Shown here: piece by piece, positions 12,139 through 24,165 of the stretch
Layout of the letters: every line of letters begins with the position of its first letter
Position numbering within the stretch: the stretch's first letter is position 1
Source: Warburgia ugandensis
Lineage: Eukaryota; Streptophyta; Magnoliopsida; Canellales; Canellaceae
Assembly: GCA_035236585.1 (NCBI GenBank)
Contig: CP141127.1
Location: 67,809,495 to 67,873,494, forward strand
DNA: 64,000 nt
Direction of reading: 5' to 3'
Made by a program: the position numbers and the translations under genes
Notes under the pieces: model-generated
The model's input: the letters and a program-made list of their open reading frames with translations, nothing else
The model's database searches: none
Told to the model about the DNA's origin: nothing

Positions 12139-14333
12139 TGTGACGACCTAAGGCGGGATGCATCCCTATTTGAAAACTGTTTTATGAAAACCATGCAATG
12201 CAGCTGAAAATCTTTTGTTTTAAACTCATTTTGAAAACCCCGAGTGTCATTTGCTTTCACAACAATCAAAGTAGTTGTTGAAAAACTTCAGAAATCATAA
12301 ATGTTTTTCCCCAGGTTGAAAAACACCAGTAGTAGCCCCCTGTACCACATGCAGTTGAAGCAGGGACGTTGCCCTTTTTGGGTGTGGTACCCATCCACCT
12401 AATAGTGGTAGGGGCTAGAGGCCAACCCAAACCTCTCGGCATAGCACCCACGAGCTTATCAGCCCAAATCATATCAGATCAAACAAGTGAAAACCTCTTT
12501 TTCAAAACCTGTCCTCTTTGGGTCCCTTACAACTGCTTGGCCCTCACAATTGCCTACCCAGCGTCTTTTGGGCACCCCAGCTTCTTTTGGTAACCCTCAA
12601 GGACATGCAATCTTTCAAAAACTCAATGCTCACAAATCATGCAATATATGCATTTGTTTGCAAAACATATCTATGCATAATGTATATGCAATTATTTGCA
12701 AAACATATCTATGCCAAAACATATTTATGCATAAAGCATTTATCATATGTATGCTGAATTAAGTCATGCTAAACAAGTTATATAATTTATACTTAAAACA
12801 TGCATAAAACAATCATGGCTCTTTTGAAAAGTCTAGTAGTGATAGAGCACCTACCTCAAAGCCTCCTGAAGTCGCGTCCTTTATCACTCAACCCGTCCCT
12901 GGGTCTCATTTATAAACTCCTGGGTATGAATGGATACAAAGAGTCCTTATTAATTTCAATCCATCTAGAAATTAGATCTCTAGATCTGCCTTTAGGGTCC
13001 ATGGTCCTTGCCTAATTCATTGTTAGGCTGGATCCTATGATGTGGATCGACTATTTCATAGCTAACTCTGTAAATTGTCCTCTAATCTTAGCTTTATAGT
13101 CTTATTGGGTCTGCGTGTCCTAGTTCCCAGGACACCCGTGCATCCTGGTTGAACCGCGATCGCCTCACGTGCGTGCGCGCCTAAAGGCCGTGCCAGGGAC
13201 CGCATTTTGCACGCGCACATGCATGCTCAAGTGACACGCTATGACGCGCATCATCGCACGGACGCACCTTGTAGCATGGTGCGTCTCAGCTGCTAGGGCA
13301 CCCCGTGCATCCTGGTCGAGCCAGGACCCGTGCCCTATGTCACGGGTGCACCCGAAGGCCGCGCTTGGGAGAATGTATGCACTGTCGTACTCCCGGAGCC
13401 ATCCCTGGGACCCTGTCCCAGGCACACATGGAGCAAGGCATCTCTGGGATGCCTGGCTCATGTAAGGCCATCTGAATGGCTTGGGAACGTCTTCTACCCA
13501 GGAATTCTGGCTGGAAAAAACCAGCTGGTTCGTACAAGGCCGGCTGAACTGGCTTGGGAGCGTTTTCCGGCCAGGAACCCGGTTGGAAAACGACTGGTAA
13601 AGACCAGATCCAGCATGGATCTGGCCCTGGGGAAAGTGGAATGGAGAGAAAGAGTAAGAATGGCTTACCTATAGCCTGGAAACGTCCTTTTCCCCGGTGG
13701 CATGCCTGCTTGCCGGAAAACTCGAACAAGGGGGAAAGACCTTGCTTCCGATGATGCTTAAGTGACAAGAGGGGAGGTGGGGAGATGGGTAAAGGGATGG
13801 CCGACCAGACTTGGGCCTGGCCGTTGCCAAAAAACATAGAGGGACGGGTTTCCAATTTTTTTTCGAAAACCCTAGTCCAAAAGTTGCCGGAAAAATGTGT
13901 TTTTGGAGCGGGGGAGATGGAGTTTTTATAGCCCTGCTTATGGCGGTGCTGCCAATGGTGGTGCTGCCCTTGGCGGCGGCAGAATCCTCTAGAAAAATCA
14001 GGATCGAGGGTTTCTGGACGGGTCTAGAGGTTGAAGACGACAGGGGTGCCCTTATCAAAACGGCCCCCTGCGTTTTTCATCCTTTTTCGTTTTTCTGTTT
14101 AATTTCCAGAAATACCGCTATCTTTAAATGGCTGTAACTTCTTCGTACGAACTCCGTTTTGGGTAATTTTTGAGGTGTTGGATTCCATATTTTGAGTAAA
14201 ATCTAATGGTACTATGTTCCCTCACAAATTCCTTCTTTTACTATTTTAAATAAAGTGAAACATTTAACTCAGTTTATTTCCTATAGAATGTTCAATTTTC
14301 ATTAAAAATAGTGTAAATTGCTCGGGCATTACA
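12139..14333 (-). mobile_element. LARD-1 5' LTR (minus-strand sense), internally deleted
   Basis: It aligns with 5849-8595 but lacks two segments. About 35 bases are missing near 12148, where 'gacgaccta' joins 'aggcggg'. About 330 bases are missing near 12317, where 'cccaggt' joins 'tgaaaaacaccagtag'. It carries an extra segment near 13940-14030 that is also present in LARD-2 (38690-38760) but absent from the other LTR of this element. It ends at 14333 next to the target duplication. Confidence 0.87.
13919..13932 (-). promoter_or_regulatory. Putative TATA box of LARD-1 5' LTR
   Basis: The minus strand reads GGGCTATAAAAACTCC, matching the copies at 8259 and 38659. As this LTR is the 5' one in the element's own sense, it is the copy that would drive transcription of LARD-1 leftwards. 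Confidence 0.65.
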
Positions 14334-14338
14334 ATTTC
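14334..14338. repeat. Target site duplication ATTTC, right copy
   Basis: It directly follows the LARD-1 terminus GGGCATTACA and matches 5844-5848. Confidence 0.9.
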
Positions 14339-16250
14339 CCCCTTCTTTTCTCTCTCTTTCCTACTCATAAAGTTGCATAATTAGAAGGGACGAGTTCCAT
14401 GCCACCTTCCTTGAATGGTAACCCTCTCCTGCTCCTAATTCCACCATTCCACCCACTCCACTTTCTAATTCCATTTCTCCCTCAACTACCTCACCTTCCT
14501 ACCTCTTTCCTCCATCTTTTTTTTACCAATTTCCACTTTGTTTCCATCTCACCGTGTGATATACCTTAAGGAAAGGGATTGCATGCCTCATCCTAGGTGG
14601 AATTCAATGCCTTCCCCCTTCCTTGAATCATATTTAGAAAGTCCACATCACCCACGTCACATAACCTTCTAATCTTAAATCTCAAATCAACCACCTACTT
14701 TCCTACATAGTGTCCTAGTGCTAATTCATATTTTTCTTCCTAGAATAGGATCTTATTAAATTGGAAATAAAAACTCTATGAATACCCATTAATTCTATGT
14801 CTATTTCAAGTAGGAGGTTACTCTAAGTCCTTGAAAGTAGCACTTCAATTTGGGGATATTTTGGAGCTTTGGACTTTTTTTAGCTATTCATCATTCTCTT
14901 CCACAACATTTTCCTTGCTTTGTTTCTTTGGTTTTTTCCTTTTATTCTAGGTTGGTACCTTGCTTTAATTCCTTGCTTTCAATGGTTTCCTTATTGCTTA
15001 AGTTCCATAACTTAATTCCTCTTTGATCTCCCTTCACTCTTCTATTTCTCTTGTTTTCTTGCTTACTTCTTCAAGATATAAATTACCTTTTCTCTGGTAG
15101 AGACAATGAGGAGAAATAGTAGCTTGAATCCCTTTGTTTCCATCTTAATATTCTCGAGTTTTTTGCTTTGATTACCTTGTTTTTCCCTTGCCTATTTTCT
15201 TATTCTTTGCTTCTTTCGACCATCTTTCTCTTTGATTTTCTCTCTTGAATTCATGTGCATGATATTTGAGTTTAGATTGGGATCATTGGAGTATTTTTAA
15301 TATTTGATTTTAAGTTATGATCTTGCTTAAGAAAAGTGTGCAATTTTCAGCTTTGTTCTCTATGTACATGCACACCACTTTTTGATGTAATTTCAAGTCA
15401 ATGAAAGAACCTGTTTCAAGAGTACTGTTATTGTATAATTTTAGCAGTATAGTACTGCAATTCATAAGTGTTATATTCCATGAAAATTTCTTGCTAATTT
15501 TCTTTCCATGCCTTGCTTGATTTGAGTTTCATATACATCATGTTGCTGAAAATTTTCATCTCATGTTTCACGTGCAATGTCTAGCAGTCCATACACTGTT
15601 TGCTTGAAATCATAGGAACCCATTTAACTTTTTAATTAGTTTAGTGAGTGCTGTGATTAGTTTTTATTTTTAATTATCTTTTAATTCATAATTTCTGGCC
15701 ATCTTTCACTCCATGAACCATGCACACACTTTCATGGTCATGTGCATGGTGACTGAAGTTCATGTCTAAATTGTTAGTTGATTCTTTGCATGGATTAAGT
15801 TTAGATTTTAGTAGTTACTTATTTTTCATGTTAGGTTAGTTTAGGAAGTTTCTAGTTTAGTTTTAGAATATTTTTGGTTTAGAAAAGTGTTAGTTTAAGA
15901 AAGATCATTTTAATAAGTTTCCTCAGTCTAAGTTTCCTAGACTCATTCATTCTAGTTTTGCATTAGTTTCTTTCATTGGATGCATGCTAGTTAGGAAAGT
16001 TTCTAATTTCATTGAATATATTTATTTTTCAAAATTTGCCCTTATATAGTTTCTAATTTAATGCATGTTTTCAATTCCATGTTGTTTAAATTCCTAGTTT
16101 AATCAAAGCCCTTTTTCTTTTGCTAGGAGAAGCAACTTAAATAAGATCCAATCAATTGAAAAATTTGGATGAAATTCCTCATGGGATCGACCTCTGCGCA
16201 TGCAAATTACTATATTGATTTGTACATTTGTGGGTAATTTTAAAGCTACA
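14334..16250 (+). mobile_element. 5' LTR of element C, part 2
   Basis: It continues the LTR interrupted at 5848 and aligns with 24913-26830. Landmarks: 'ccctctttcctactcat' region, 'gtgatataccttaagg' (14556 and 25136), 'gaatacccatt' (14779) against 'aaatacccatg' (25361), and 'taattttaaagctac' at the end (16235 and 26815). With part 1 the LTR is about 2.6 kb. The TATA box of the other copy (CTCTATAAATACCC) reads CTCTATGAATACCC here, so the promoter is probably damaged. Confidence 0.85.
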
Positions 16251-17374
16251 CTAGAATCACAATAGATTTTGTGGCTGAATCTTTGTTTAGATTGTTTATC
16301 TCTAGTCATAGTTTTAGGTTGTATTAGATTATGGTTTTTGAATCATATCTGTATAATTTGCTAATTCCTCACAAATTAACCATATTTTTTCGTTTTGTAC
16401 AAGGGAAATTTTGCAAAAGAGCAGTGGTGATCTCGTGGGTGAAAGATTCATCAACTTAATTAGGATTTCCTCGCTTTCTTAGATTAGGTTTTTGAGTGAA
16501 CTTGTAGTGAGGCCCCATTGTAATTTGGAATTCTTAATTTCATTTTAGATGGGCTGTAATAATACATTCCACGTGTGGGGTATGGTCCATGCTTGAATTT
16601 CATCAGAAACCCCACTGTAAGCTTCTTTCACTTTCTTTTGTTTTCTTAGTATAGTTGCATTTATTGTAGTTTGCATATTGGTTGGTCAGGTAATTTATAT
16701 AGATTAGGGTCATTCATTATACTTGCTGCATTTTATTTAGGGTTGTTGCATTAGATTGCACCTATTTAACAAGGATTACTTTGTTAGATAGCATATAGGT
16801 AGGCATTAGTTTCCTTATATTGCATTACATTTTTACTGCTTTATGGTGGATGGAACGCATTGATAGTAAGGGCCCCATATGAACCTCATAAGATAAGGAC
16901 TGAATTTCATCACTAGATCCTTGCCAACTTAGGTAATCAAATCAATTCCTTGTATGTTCATGATCCCAACCCTTAAAAGCTTAATTTAAAATCAAGTAGC
17001 AAGAGACTTAGGGTCTTGAGCTTGTAGGAACCTTTTAAAAGGAGGAGATCTATTGTCAATACATTGGCTCTTGATCATTGTGGTTATAGTAGGTATGCAA
17101 AATCCAATTAATTTTTTTGCAGATTTCATTGATGGTTGTCGTGGTCTAGATCTAGGTTTAAAAGCTACCACCCTATAGATTAAAAAAGATTATCAAAATA
17201 GCTCGATAATGAAACATTAAGAATGATTTGCATCATATAGAGTTAGGAGTCACATTTAGAGTTAGGTTGCATCATTTAGATAGGTTTTCATCTTAGTGCA
17301 TGTAAGGTCATTGATCTTAGAACACTGAGTTAGTACTATTAGATCCTTAGATTGAATGTACCCATAGGCAAGGG
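16251..17374 (+). other. Leader of element C, primer site deleted
   Basis: After the LTR end the sequence jumps from 'aaagctaca' to 'ctagaatcacaatagatttt'. The other copy has an Asp-type primer site of about 27 bases in between (26834-26862). The remainder aligns with 26863-26925 ('ctttgtttag..tctctagtc'). 16380-17370 is non-coding leader, and its reverse complement is recognisable upstream of gag in element D (46540-47700). Confidence 0.7.
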
Positions 17375-19180
17375 GTGAGAAATCAAATTCCTAATCCCAT
17401 GGCACACCCACCAGCAGTAGTTGAGCACAAGGCTCTTAATGATTTCCATTTGCCACTCCAATTTAATACACCATCATGCATCACCTTACCACCCTCCAAT
17501 GCTGACCACTTTGAACTTAAACATAGAGTCATATACTCCCAACATTTTATGGTTGAGAGAGAGATGATCCATACCTACATATCAAAGAACTCATTGATAT
17601 TTGTGCTACATTAAAATTCTGAGATTTCTCGGATGATTCAATTAGACTTAGGTTGTTCCCTTTCTCATTGAAAGATAAGGCCAAATCATGGCTAAATTCT
17701 TTAGAGGTCAATTTCATTGCTACATGGGATCAGTTGTCTAAAAACTTTTTGAACAAATTCTTCCTTGTCCATAAGACCAATGCCTTCCATAGGGAGATCA
17801 TCAATTTCTAGCAAAGAGAAGATGGGCAATATTATGAATGCTAGGAAAGGTGGAATAAATTGCTATAAAAGTGCCCTCACCATGAATTTGAAAAATGGTA
17901 GTAAGTTCAATACTTCTATGAGGCACTTACACGTCAAAATAAATAGATGGTTAATACATCTAGTGGAGGGGCCCTCAAGTTGAAAAATGAGATAGATGCT
18001 TGAGAGTTTTTCCAAACTTTAGTTAAAAATTCCTAGCAATGGGATTATTCTCATAGGAGAGAGAGAAATACCCATACTCAAAGGAAATGAGGCCTGTATG
18101 AAATATGAGTGACCTTAGATATGTCATATAAGCTAACTCCTTGGATGGAAGAATGGACAAGGTGGAAAATATGTTCTAGGCAATGACTGCCAAACTAGAT
18201 GCTATAATGGTTGCTAATGCATCCATTAAACCTACACAAGAGGTTTATGCTATTTGTTCTAGCCCGGGGCATTTAACATCAACTTGTCAATCTAATAGAG
18301 TGTATAATGAATATCTTTTAGAACACACAAATGCATTGAATGCATGTTGCAATCCTAGCAATAATCCTTATTCTAAGACTTATAATTTAGGCTAGGCATC
18401 CTAACTTGTTATGGTCTATGAACAATTACCAATGAGGTCCATCAATGAAACCCCCTGCACAAAACTTTCTTAGGACTTCAGTTCCCCAACAGCCACCTAC
18501 TTTTGAGCCTCCTCAACAACTATAGAAGCCCACATTCAAGGAAACTATGCATTCATTTATGGAGAAAACTTTAAAACACTAGGAGGAAATTAGATAGGCC
18601 ATCAATGAGAGTAGACAAAGCAACAATGTTAATTCTCAAGCTATTGCCAAATTAGCAATGTAAATGAGCCAATTGTCAGTTGCTTTGAATGAGAGAGGAA
18701 AGGGTCAGTTTTTGAGTCAACCAATTCCAACCCTAAAAGCTAGTTTGAATTAGGGTCAAGTTCACATGCCTAAAGACCCCATGAGCAAGCCAAGTACATT
18801 ACTACCCATAGGAGTGGCCCTTAGGTTGATAACAAGGCAGGTTAGACTACAGAAACTATAAAGAAGAATGAACCAGCTAAAACACAAGGGAGAGAAAAAC
18901 AGAAACCTCCTACTCCATCTGAGCCTATAGTGAAGGCACCATATGTGCCTAAAGTCCTATTCCCTCAACTATTAAATAAGGCTAATAAAGGAACCAATTT
19001 CAATGAGATAATGGATGTGTTTAAGCATGTTCAAATAAATATTCCATTACTAAATTCTATCAAAGACATTCCTACATATGCTAAGTTTCTTAAAGAGCTC
19101 TCTGCACATAAAAGCAAAAGATTAATATGCAGAAGAAAGCCTTCCTCACCGAGCATGTGAGCTCTTTAATCTAGTACTAG
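17375..19180 (+). pseudogene. Athila-like gag, degenerate (element C)
   Basis: Near 17636-17770 the frame gives LRLFPFSLKDKAKSWLNSLE followed by TWDQLSKNFLNKF. This is the hallmark of gag in the Athila/Tat group (capsid region). Near 18250-18290 CSSPGHLTSTC replaces the usual CxxCxxxxHxxxxC zinc knuckle, with the second cysteine lost. 18930-19160 encodes the conserved C-terminal stretch FKHVQINIPLLNSIKDIPTY followed by AKFLKEL, typical of the gag-protease border. Multiple in-frame stops and shifts break it. The protein would form the virus-like particle. Confidence 0.8.
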
Positions 19181-19199
19181 ACTCCTCTAAAGTGTAGAG

Positions 19200-20030
19200 A
19201 TCTAGATTTGTTCTACCATTTCTTGTGTTATTAGAAACCATGTCATTGATAAGGAACTATTAGATTTAGGGGTAAGTGTTAATCTATTGCCATTCTCTAT
19301 CTATGAGAAACTAGGGCTCGGTGACTTTAAGCCAACACTACCACTTTGTAGTTAGTAGATAGATCAGTGAAGATTCCTTGTGGTATGGTTGAAGATGTTC
19401 TAGTATAGGTGGACCATTTTTACTTTCCTATAGACTTCATTGTCTTAGATGTCTTGCCTGTGTCAGACCCTGGTAGTAAAATTGTTGTAACTCTTAGACA
19501 TCCATTCTTGGCAACATCCAATGCCATCATCAATTGTAGAAATGGTGCGATGAAATTATCCTTTAGTAATATGAAAGTCAAGCTCAATGTTTTTAATGTA
19601 GATCATCAGCATCTAGACATAGAAGATTCCTTTGTAGTAAATTTAATTGAAGGTTTACTTCAAGATGCTAATCCACCATCATCTTTCTTATATCCACTTG
19701 AGGCATGTCTAGCAAACATTAACTATGATTTTGATATAGATAAGTCCATTGATAAGGTAAAATAATCTTTTGGATGCTTCAGCTATAATGGATACCTCTA
19801 AATGGGGACCTCTAGTGGAATCACTTCCTCCTTTCGATTCTATCCCTATGCCTTCAGGTAAAAATCCACCCACCTTGATCCTTAAGCCTTTACCTAGAAA
19901 TCTGAAATATTCTTACTTTGGACCTCATGAATCCTTACCTATAATCATAGCTTCAGATCTAGATAAAGAGTAGGAAGAAAAGCTTCTTGATGTTCTCAAG
20001 GAACATAAGATAGCCTTAGGGTGGACCATA
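19200..20030 (+). pseudogene. Retroelement aspartic protease, degenerate (element C)
   Basis: About 19258-19300 encodes LLDLGVSVNLLPF, which contains the retropepsin catalytic Asp in its DLGxS context. 19409-19765 is an open stretch beginning MDHFYFPIDFIVLDV. It includes HPFLATSNAIINCRNG, corresponding to the GRPFLAT motif of Athila protease, and then the linker towards RT (VVNLIEGLLQ). A stop separates the catalytic motif from the rest, near 19350. The enzyme would process the Gag-Pol polyprotein. Confidence 0.8.
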
Positions 20031-20900
20031 GTATACATTAAATGGATTAACCTTGCTGTGTATGCATAGAATCCACATTGAAGAGAATACTAAACCATCT
20101 ATGGAAACACAGAGGAGACTACACCTTAACATGAAAGAGGTTATGAGAGAAGAAGTTCTTAAACTCCTAGATGTTGGTGTCATTTACTCTATCTTTGATA
20201 GCACTTAGTTTAGCCTAGTTTAGTTTGTTCCCTAGAAGTCCAGAGACATGTAATCATAAATGAGGATGGTGAGTTAGTCCTTACTCACATGACCACCAGG
20301 TGGAGAGTTTGTATAGATTACCAAAAATTGAACTCAATCACAAGAAACTTTCCTCTTCCATTTATAGATCAAATGCTAGAAAGGTTAGCCAATCATAGTT
20401 ATTATTGCTTTCTTGGTGGTTAATCCAACTATAACAAAATTCTAATAGCACTTGAGGACCTGGAGAAGACTACCTTCACCTACCCTTTTAGGAACTTCAA
20501 CTACCATCACATGCCTTTTGAACTTTGCAATGTTGTAGCTACTTCTCAAAGTTATATGTTGTGAATATTTTCTAATATGGTGGAGAGGTGTTTAGAAGTG
20601 TTTGTGGATGATTTTTCAATATTTGATTCTTCATTTGATGAATGCTTATAGCATTTAAAACTTGTTAATAATTTAGTGTTAAACTGAGAAAAGTGTCATT
20701 TCATTGTTCAAAATGGAATTGTTATAGGCCATGCCCAATCACATAATGGCCTAGAAGTAGACAAAGCCAAAGCAAATTTAAACTTTAACCTTTCTTCTCC
20801 AAGGACAGTGAAGAAAATTTGCTCAATTTTTGGCCATGCTGGTTTCTATAGATGATTCATCAAGGATTTTAGTAAAATTGCTAAGCCCTTATGTGATTCA
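20031..20900 (+). pseudogene. Ty3/gypsy reverse transcriptase, degenerate (element C)
   Basis: Readable motifs in order: EEVLKLLDVGVIY (20150), WRVCIDYQKLNSIT (20302), FPLPFIDQMLERL (20352), FRNFNYHHMPFEL (20490) and VFVDDFSIFDS (20600). The last is the catalytic FxDD, still intact. Then come the thumb and connection FGHAGFY and FIKDFSKIAKPL (20830-20890). Stops and frame changes occur near 20210, 20425, 20560 and 20690. Order and sequence are those of Athila-type RT. Confidence 0.85.
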
Positions 20901-21330
20901 CTTATAAAGGAGGAAAATTTGGCTTTGATGATGATTGTATGAAAGCAGTGAGCTCCTAAATGTTGAATTAACTTTTGCACCTATTATTCGAGTGCCAAAT
21001 TGGAGTGCACCATTTGAAATAATGTGTGATGCTTTAAACTACACAATCAGGGTTGTATTGGGGCAGCATATAGACAAACTCCCCCATGTGATATATGTGA
21101 TATATTATGCTAGCAAGATACTCAATGATGCCCAACTCAATTATTCAACTACAGAAAAAGAGTTGTTGGTAGTTGTTTTGCCCTGGATATGTTTAGATCT
21201 TATTTTCTAGGATATAAGGTCATTGTTTGTTTAGACCATACAACGTTAAAATATCTTCTTTCTAAGAAGGATGCTAAACTTAGATTGATTTGATGGATAC
21301 TTTGGCTATAGAAATTTGAGTTAGAATTTC
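20901..21330 (+). pseudogene. RNase H domain, degenerate (element C)
   Basis: 20935-21210 is open and encodes FEIMCDALNYTIRVVLGQ, which has the first catalytic Asp of gypsy RNase H. It continues with YYASKILNDAQLNYSTTEKE, the conserved domain middle with its Glu. The continuation about 21220-21300 (YKVIVCLDHTTLKYL) has changed frame. It removes the RNA strand during reverse transcription. This copy is inactive. Confidence 0.85.
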
Positions 21331-21389
21331 AGGATAAGAAATGTTCTGAAAATATTGTAGCTAACCATTTATCTAAGTTAGTTATCTAC

Positions 21390-22455
21390 TTGTAAGAATG
21401 TACCTATAATAGAAGCATTTTTGGACGAAGAATTGTTGCACATTTCTTAGTTTCCTTGGGATGCAGATATAGTCAATTATCTGGTCATAGGTCAAATACC
21501 TAATCATTGGTCAAAATAAGATAAAAAAAGATTTATTGTGGAGGTCAAACACTTTACATGGGACAATTCGTACTTGTTTAAGTACTATCTTCATCAAGTC
21601 ATTAGGTGATGTATACCAGATAATGAACATATAAAATCATTTCCTTTTGTCATGATCGCACCTGCAGGGGCATTTCAGTTATAAAAAAGGCAATTGCAAA
21701 GATTTTGTAGTGTGGTATTTATTGGTCCACTATTATCATGGATTCCTATGCTTACTGCATAGCATGTGCTAGATGTCAATAGTTAGAAAGCATAGGAAAA
21801 AGGAATATGATGCCTCTAGACCCCATTCTTATCATTGAGCCTTTCAATGTTTGGGGCATTAATTTTATTGGACCTTTTCCTAAATTCTTTGGTTATCTAT
21901 ACATCCTTATGGGAGTGGACTATGTGTCCAAATGGGTGGAAACCATACCATGCAAGACCAAGGACCACATGGTGAAGGTCAAGTTTTTAAAAGAAAATAT
22001 ATTTACACGCTTTGGTACCCCCAGGGCCATTTTTAGTGGTTGGGGAAACACTTTTGTAATAAAGTGTTTGAGAACTTAATGAAGAAATATGGTGTTACCC
22101 ATAAGATGCTATCCCCCATTATCCTCAAACTAGTGGACAGGTAGAAGTGTCAACAAGGAGATAATGCTAATTTTGGAAAAGACAGTAAATCCAAATAGGA
22201 AAGACTGGTCTTTGAGACTTACTGATGCTTTATGGGCTTTATGTGCTATATTTAAAACTCCTATAGGCATGTCACCCTACCACTTAGTCTATGGAAAGGC
22301 CTACCACCTACTAGTAGAACATGAGCATACAGCATATTGGGTCATTAAAAAGCTTAATTTTGACCTTGATATTGCTGGAACCCATAGAAAAGCCCAACTC
22401 AATTTGTTAGATGAATTAAGGAAAGATGCATATGATCCAACCAAGATAAAATAAG
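21390..22455 (+). pseudogene. Integrase, degenerate, two catalytic aspartates changed (element C)
   Basis: 21640-21790 holds remnants of the HHCC zinc domain (GHFSYKK and a broken CxxC). 21807-22079 is the core. The usual WGIDFMGPFP reads WGINFIGPFP, so the first catalytic Asp is Asn. The usual IISDGG reads IFSGWG, so the second Asp is lost. 22164-22454 is the C-terminal part (NPNRKDWSLRLTDALWA, then TPIGMSPYHLVYGKA), characteristic of the Athila/Tat group. Frame breaks lie near 22080 and 22160. Confidence 0.85.
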
Positions 22456-24165
22456 ACCGCATGAAAAACAATCATGATAAACATATCGTAAGAAAGTCCT
22501 TTACCTTAAGACAGAAGGTCCTCTTGTATAATTGTAGATTACATCTATTCCTTGGGAGTGTAGATATGCATGAGATTTCTTTTATTTTTAAATTTTTTTG
22601 AGTTTTTAAAGTTTTTAATGTCTAAGTTCCTTCACTATGATGAGAATTGGATTTTTTGAAGCTTAGTATTTCTCCTATTGTAACTTCTTAATATAAATGA
22701 ATATGCTTAATTCTACATCTTATTCATATCCTAAAGTATTTTATGAAAGTTAAAGCTTTGAATGCATTTACACAGAGTAGATAGTTTAGCTTAGTAGATG
22801 GTTATGACTTAGAGACCTTGAGGAAATTAGTGGAGACCTTTATACCCAAGTGAGTGTTAGACACTATCATTTTTCTAGTGGATATAAGTGATTCCATAAT
22901 TTCTTTAGTGTACATAAACTTTGAGAGATCCTAGTATCTTTGTTTTGGTCAATTGCCAAGAATTACAATAGGAGTACTAACTTAGTTTCTTAAACATTTA
23001 TTGAATATGATACGCTTTTAAGAAACCTAGGAAATGATATAGGCCATCATTGTTTTAGCCTAGAGACATAAAGCCTACCCAATAATGTATACCATTAGTT
23101 AAACCCTTTGAGCCTCTTAGAAATAATTATTTTTTCAAAGCCCCATTTACCTTAACCCAAAAACCTAGCTAAAATATCCATTACTTGTCTTTTAAAAATG
23201 AGTAGAGTTGGTAGAAAAAGTAGAATAAGGACAAACATCTAAGAAGTGAAAAATATCAAGGTGTTTACATAGAAAAGCCTTTCCTTCAAATAAAAAGAAG
23301 AAATTCAAAAAATAAATATTAGAAAAAAAGAAAAAGAAAAGTGAGGAGGAAGGAAAAGTAGAAAAGATATTCTCTTTAGTACAAAGAAAAGGAAAGTTGT
23401 CCAAAAAAATATTCATAGAAGACACCTCTACTCAAATTTACTTTGAATCCTTTTTACCCTTTCTTTTAGAACTTATCCCAAGTCTACATTTCATCCTATC
23501 TCTAGACCTATTGATCTTAAGGTGAAAGATAGCCTTAATGAGGACATAAATAGGATGGAATATAGGTGAACTGCCCTTACTGGTCTCGGTAATGACATCC
23601 ATTCTTAGGGATCATAATTCCTTTTTATTATCTATGCTTTAAAGAAATTATGTGAACTACCAGATTGTTGGATTTAGTCACATATTCAGAGGAATTTGTT
23701 TGACCACTTTTTCTCTGAGAGCTTTAATTTTGAGTGTATACCGTGAGAATTTGAGGTCAAAACATCATTTCAACATAGTATAAGCATATTTGTTTAGAAT
23801 TTCAAACTTATGTAGCCTATACACACACTACAAAATGAGATATAATTATAATGAAATGGCTTTGGAATGTGGATAACTTGAGAAAATTTTCATTCATCCT
23901 TATTAAGTTATTAAAATTAGTAATGTGCTAATGGACGATAATTCTTTGTGATAAATAAAGGACTTAGCCGTAATGGAATTTTGTGGGTTCATTCACTACA
24001 AACCCTCATGAGGCTTAACTCATCCATGAGGGGTAAACTAGGGTTTCAAGGGCTTGTTGCATATGCTAAAGGCAATTGCGAGTACCTACGAAAATGACAA
24101 CCATTTTGTTTTCACGATTTTTCATATGTTTTGCTCAGGACTAACAAAATGCTAGTACAAGGGTG
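22456..24165 (+). other. 3' non-coding region and polypurine tract of element C
   Basis: No env-like frame is seen. The region aligns with 1-1740 (element A) and, reversed, with 28126-29220 (element D), so it is a family feature. It ends with 'gtacaagggtg' just before the LTR start TGATAAG at 24166, a weak polypurine tract. Confidence 0.7.

Larger units (their letters stand above)
5849..14333 (-). mobile_element. LARD-1: complete non-autonomous LTR retrotransposon with no coding region
   Basis: It is flanked by ATTTC and has two long direct LTRs (2747 and 2195 bp) around a 3543 bp interior. In the minus-strand sense the LTR begins TGTAATGCCCGA and ends GGTCGTCACA. The primer binding site (rc of 12122-12137) follows the right LTR and is complementary to initiator tRNA-Met (TGGTATCAGAGCCC). 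A purine-rich tract (rc of 8596-8620) precedes the left LTR. No gag or pol motif was seen in the interior, so it fits the class called LARD and would need proteins from another element. Over a 300 base stretch compared by eye (7139-7440 against 12800-13100) the LTRs differ at about a dozen places, mostly transitions, so the insertion is not recent. Confidence 0.88.

Noticed and set aside
22456-24165. Env-like gene of Athila elements
   Set aside because: No long frame or membrane-type protein is visible in this region or in its counterparts at 1-1740 and 28126-29230.
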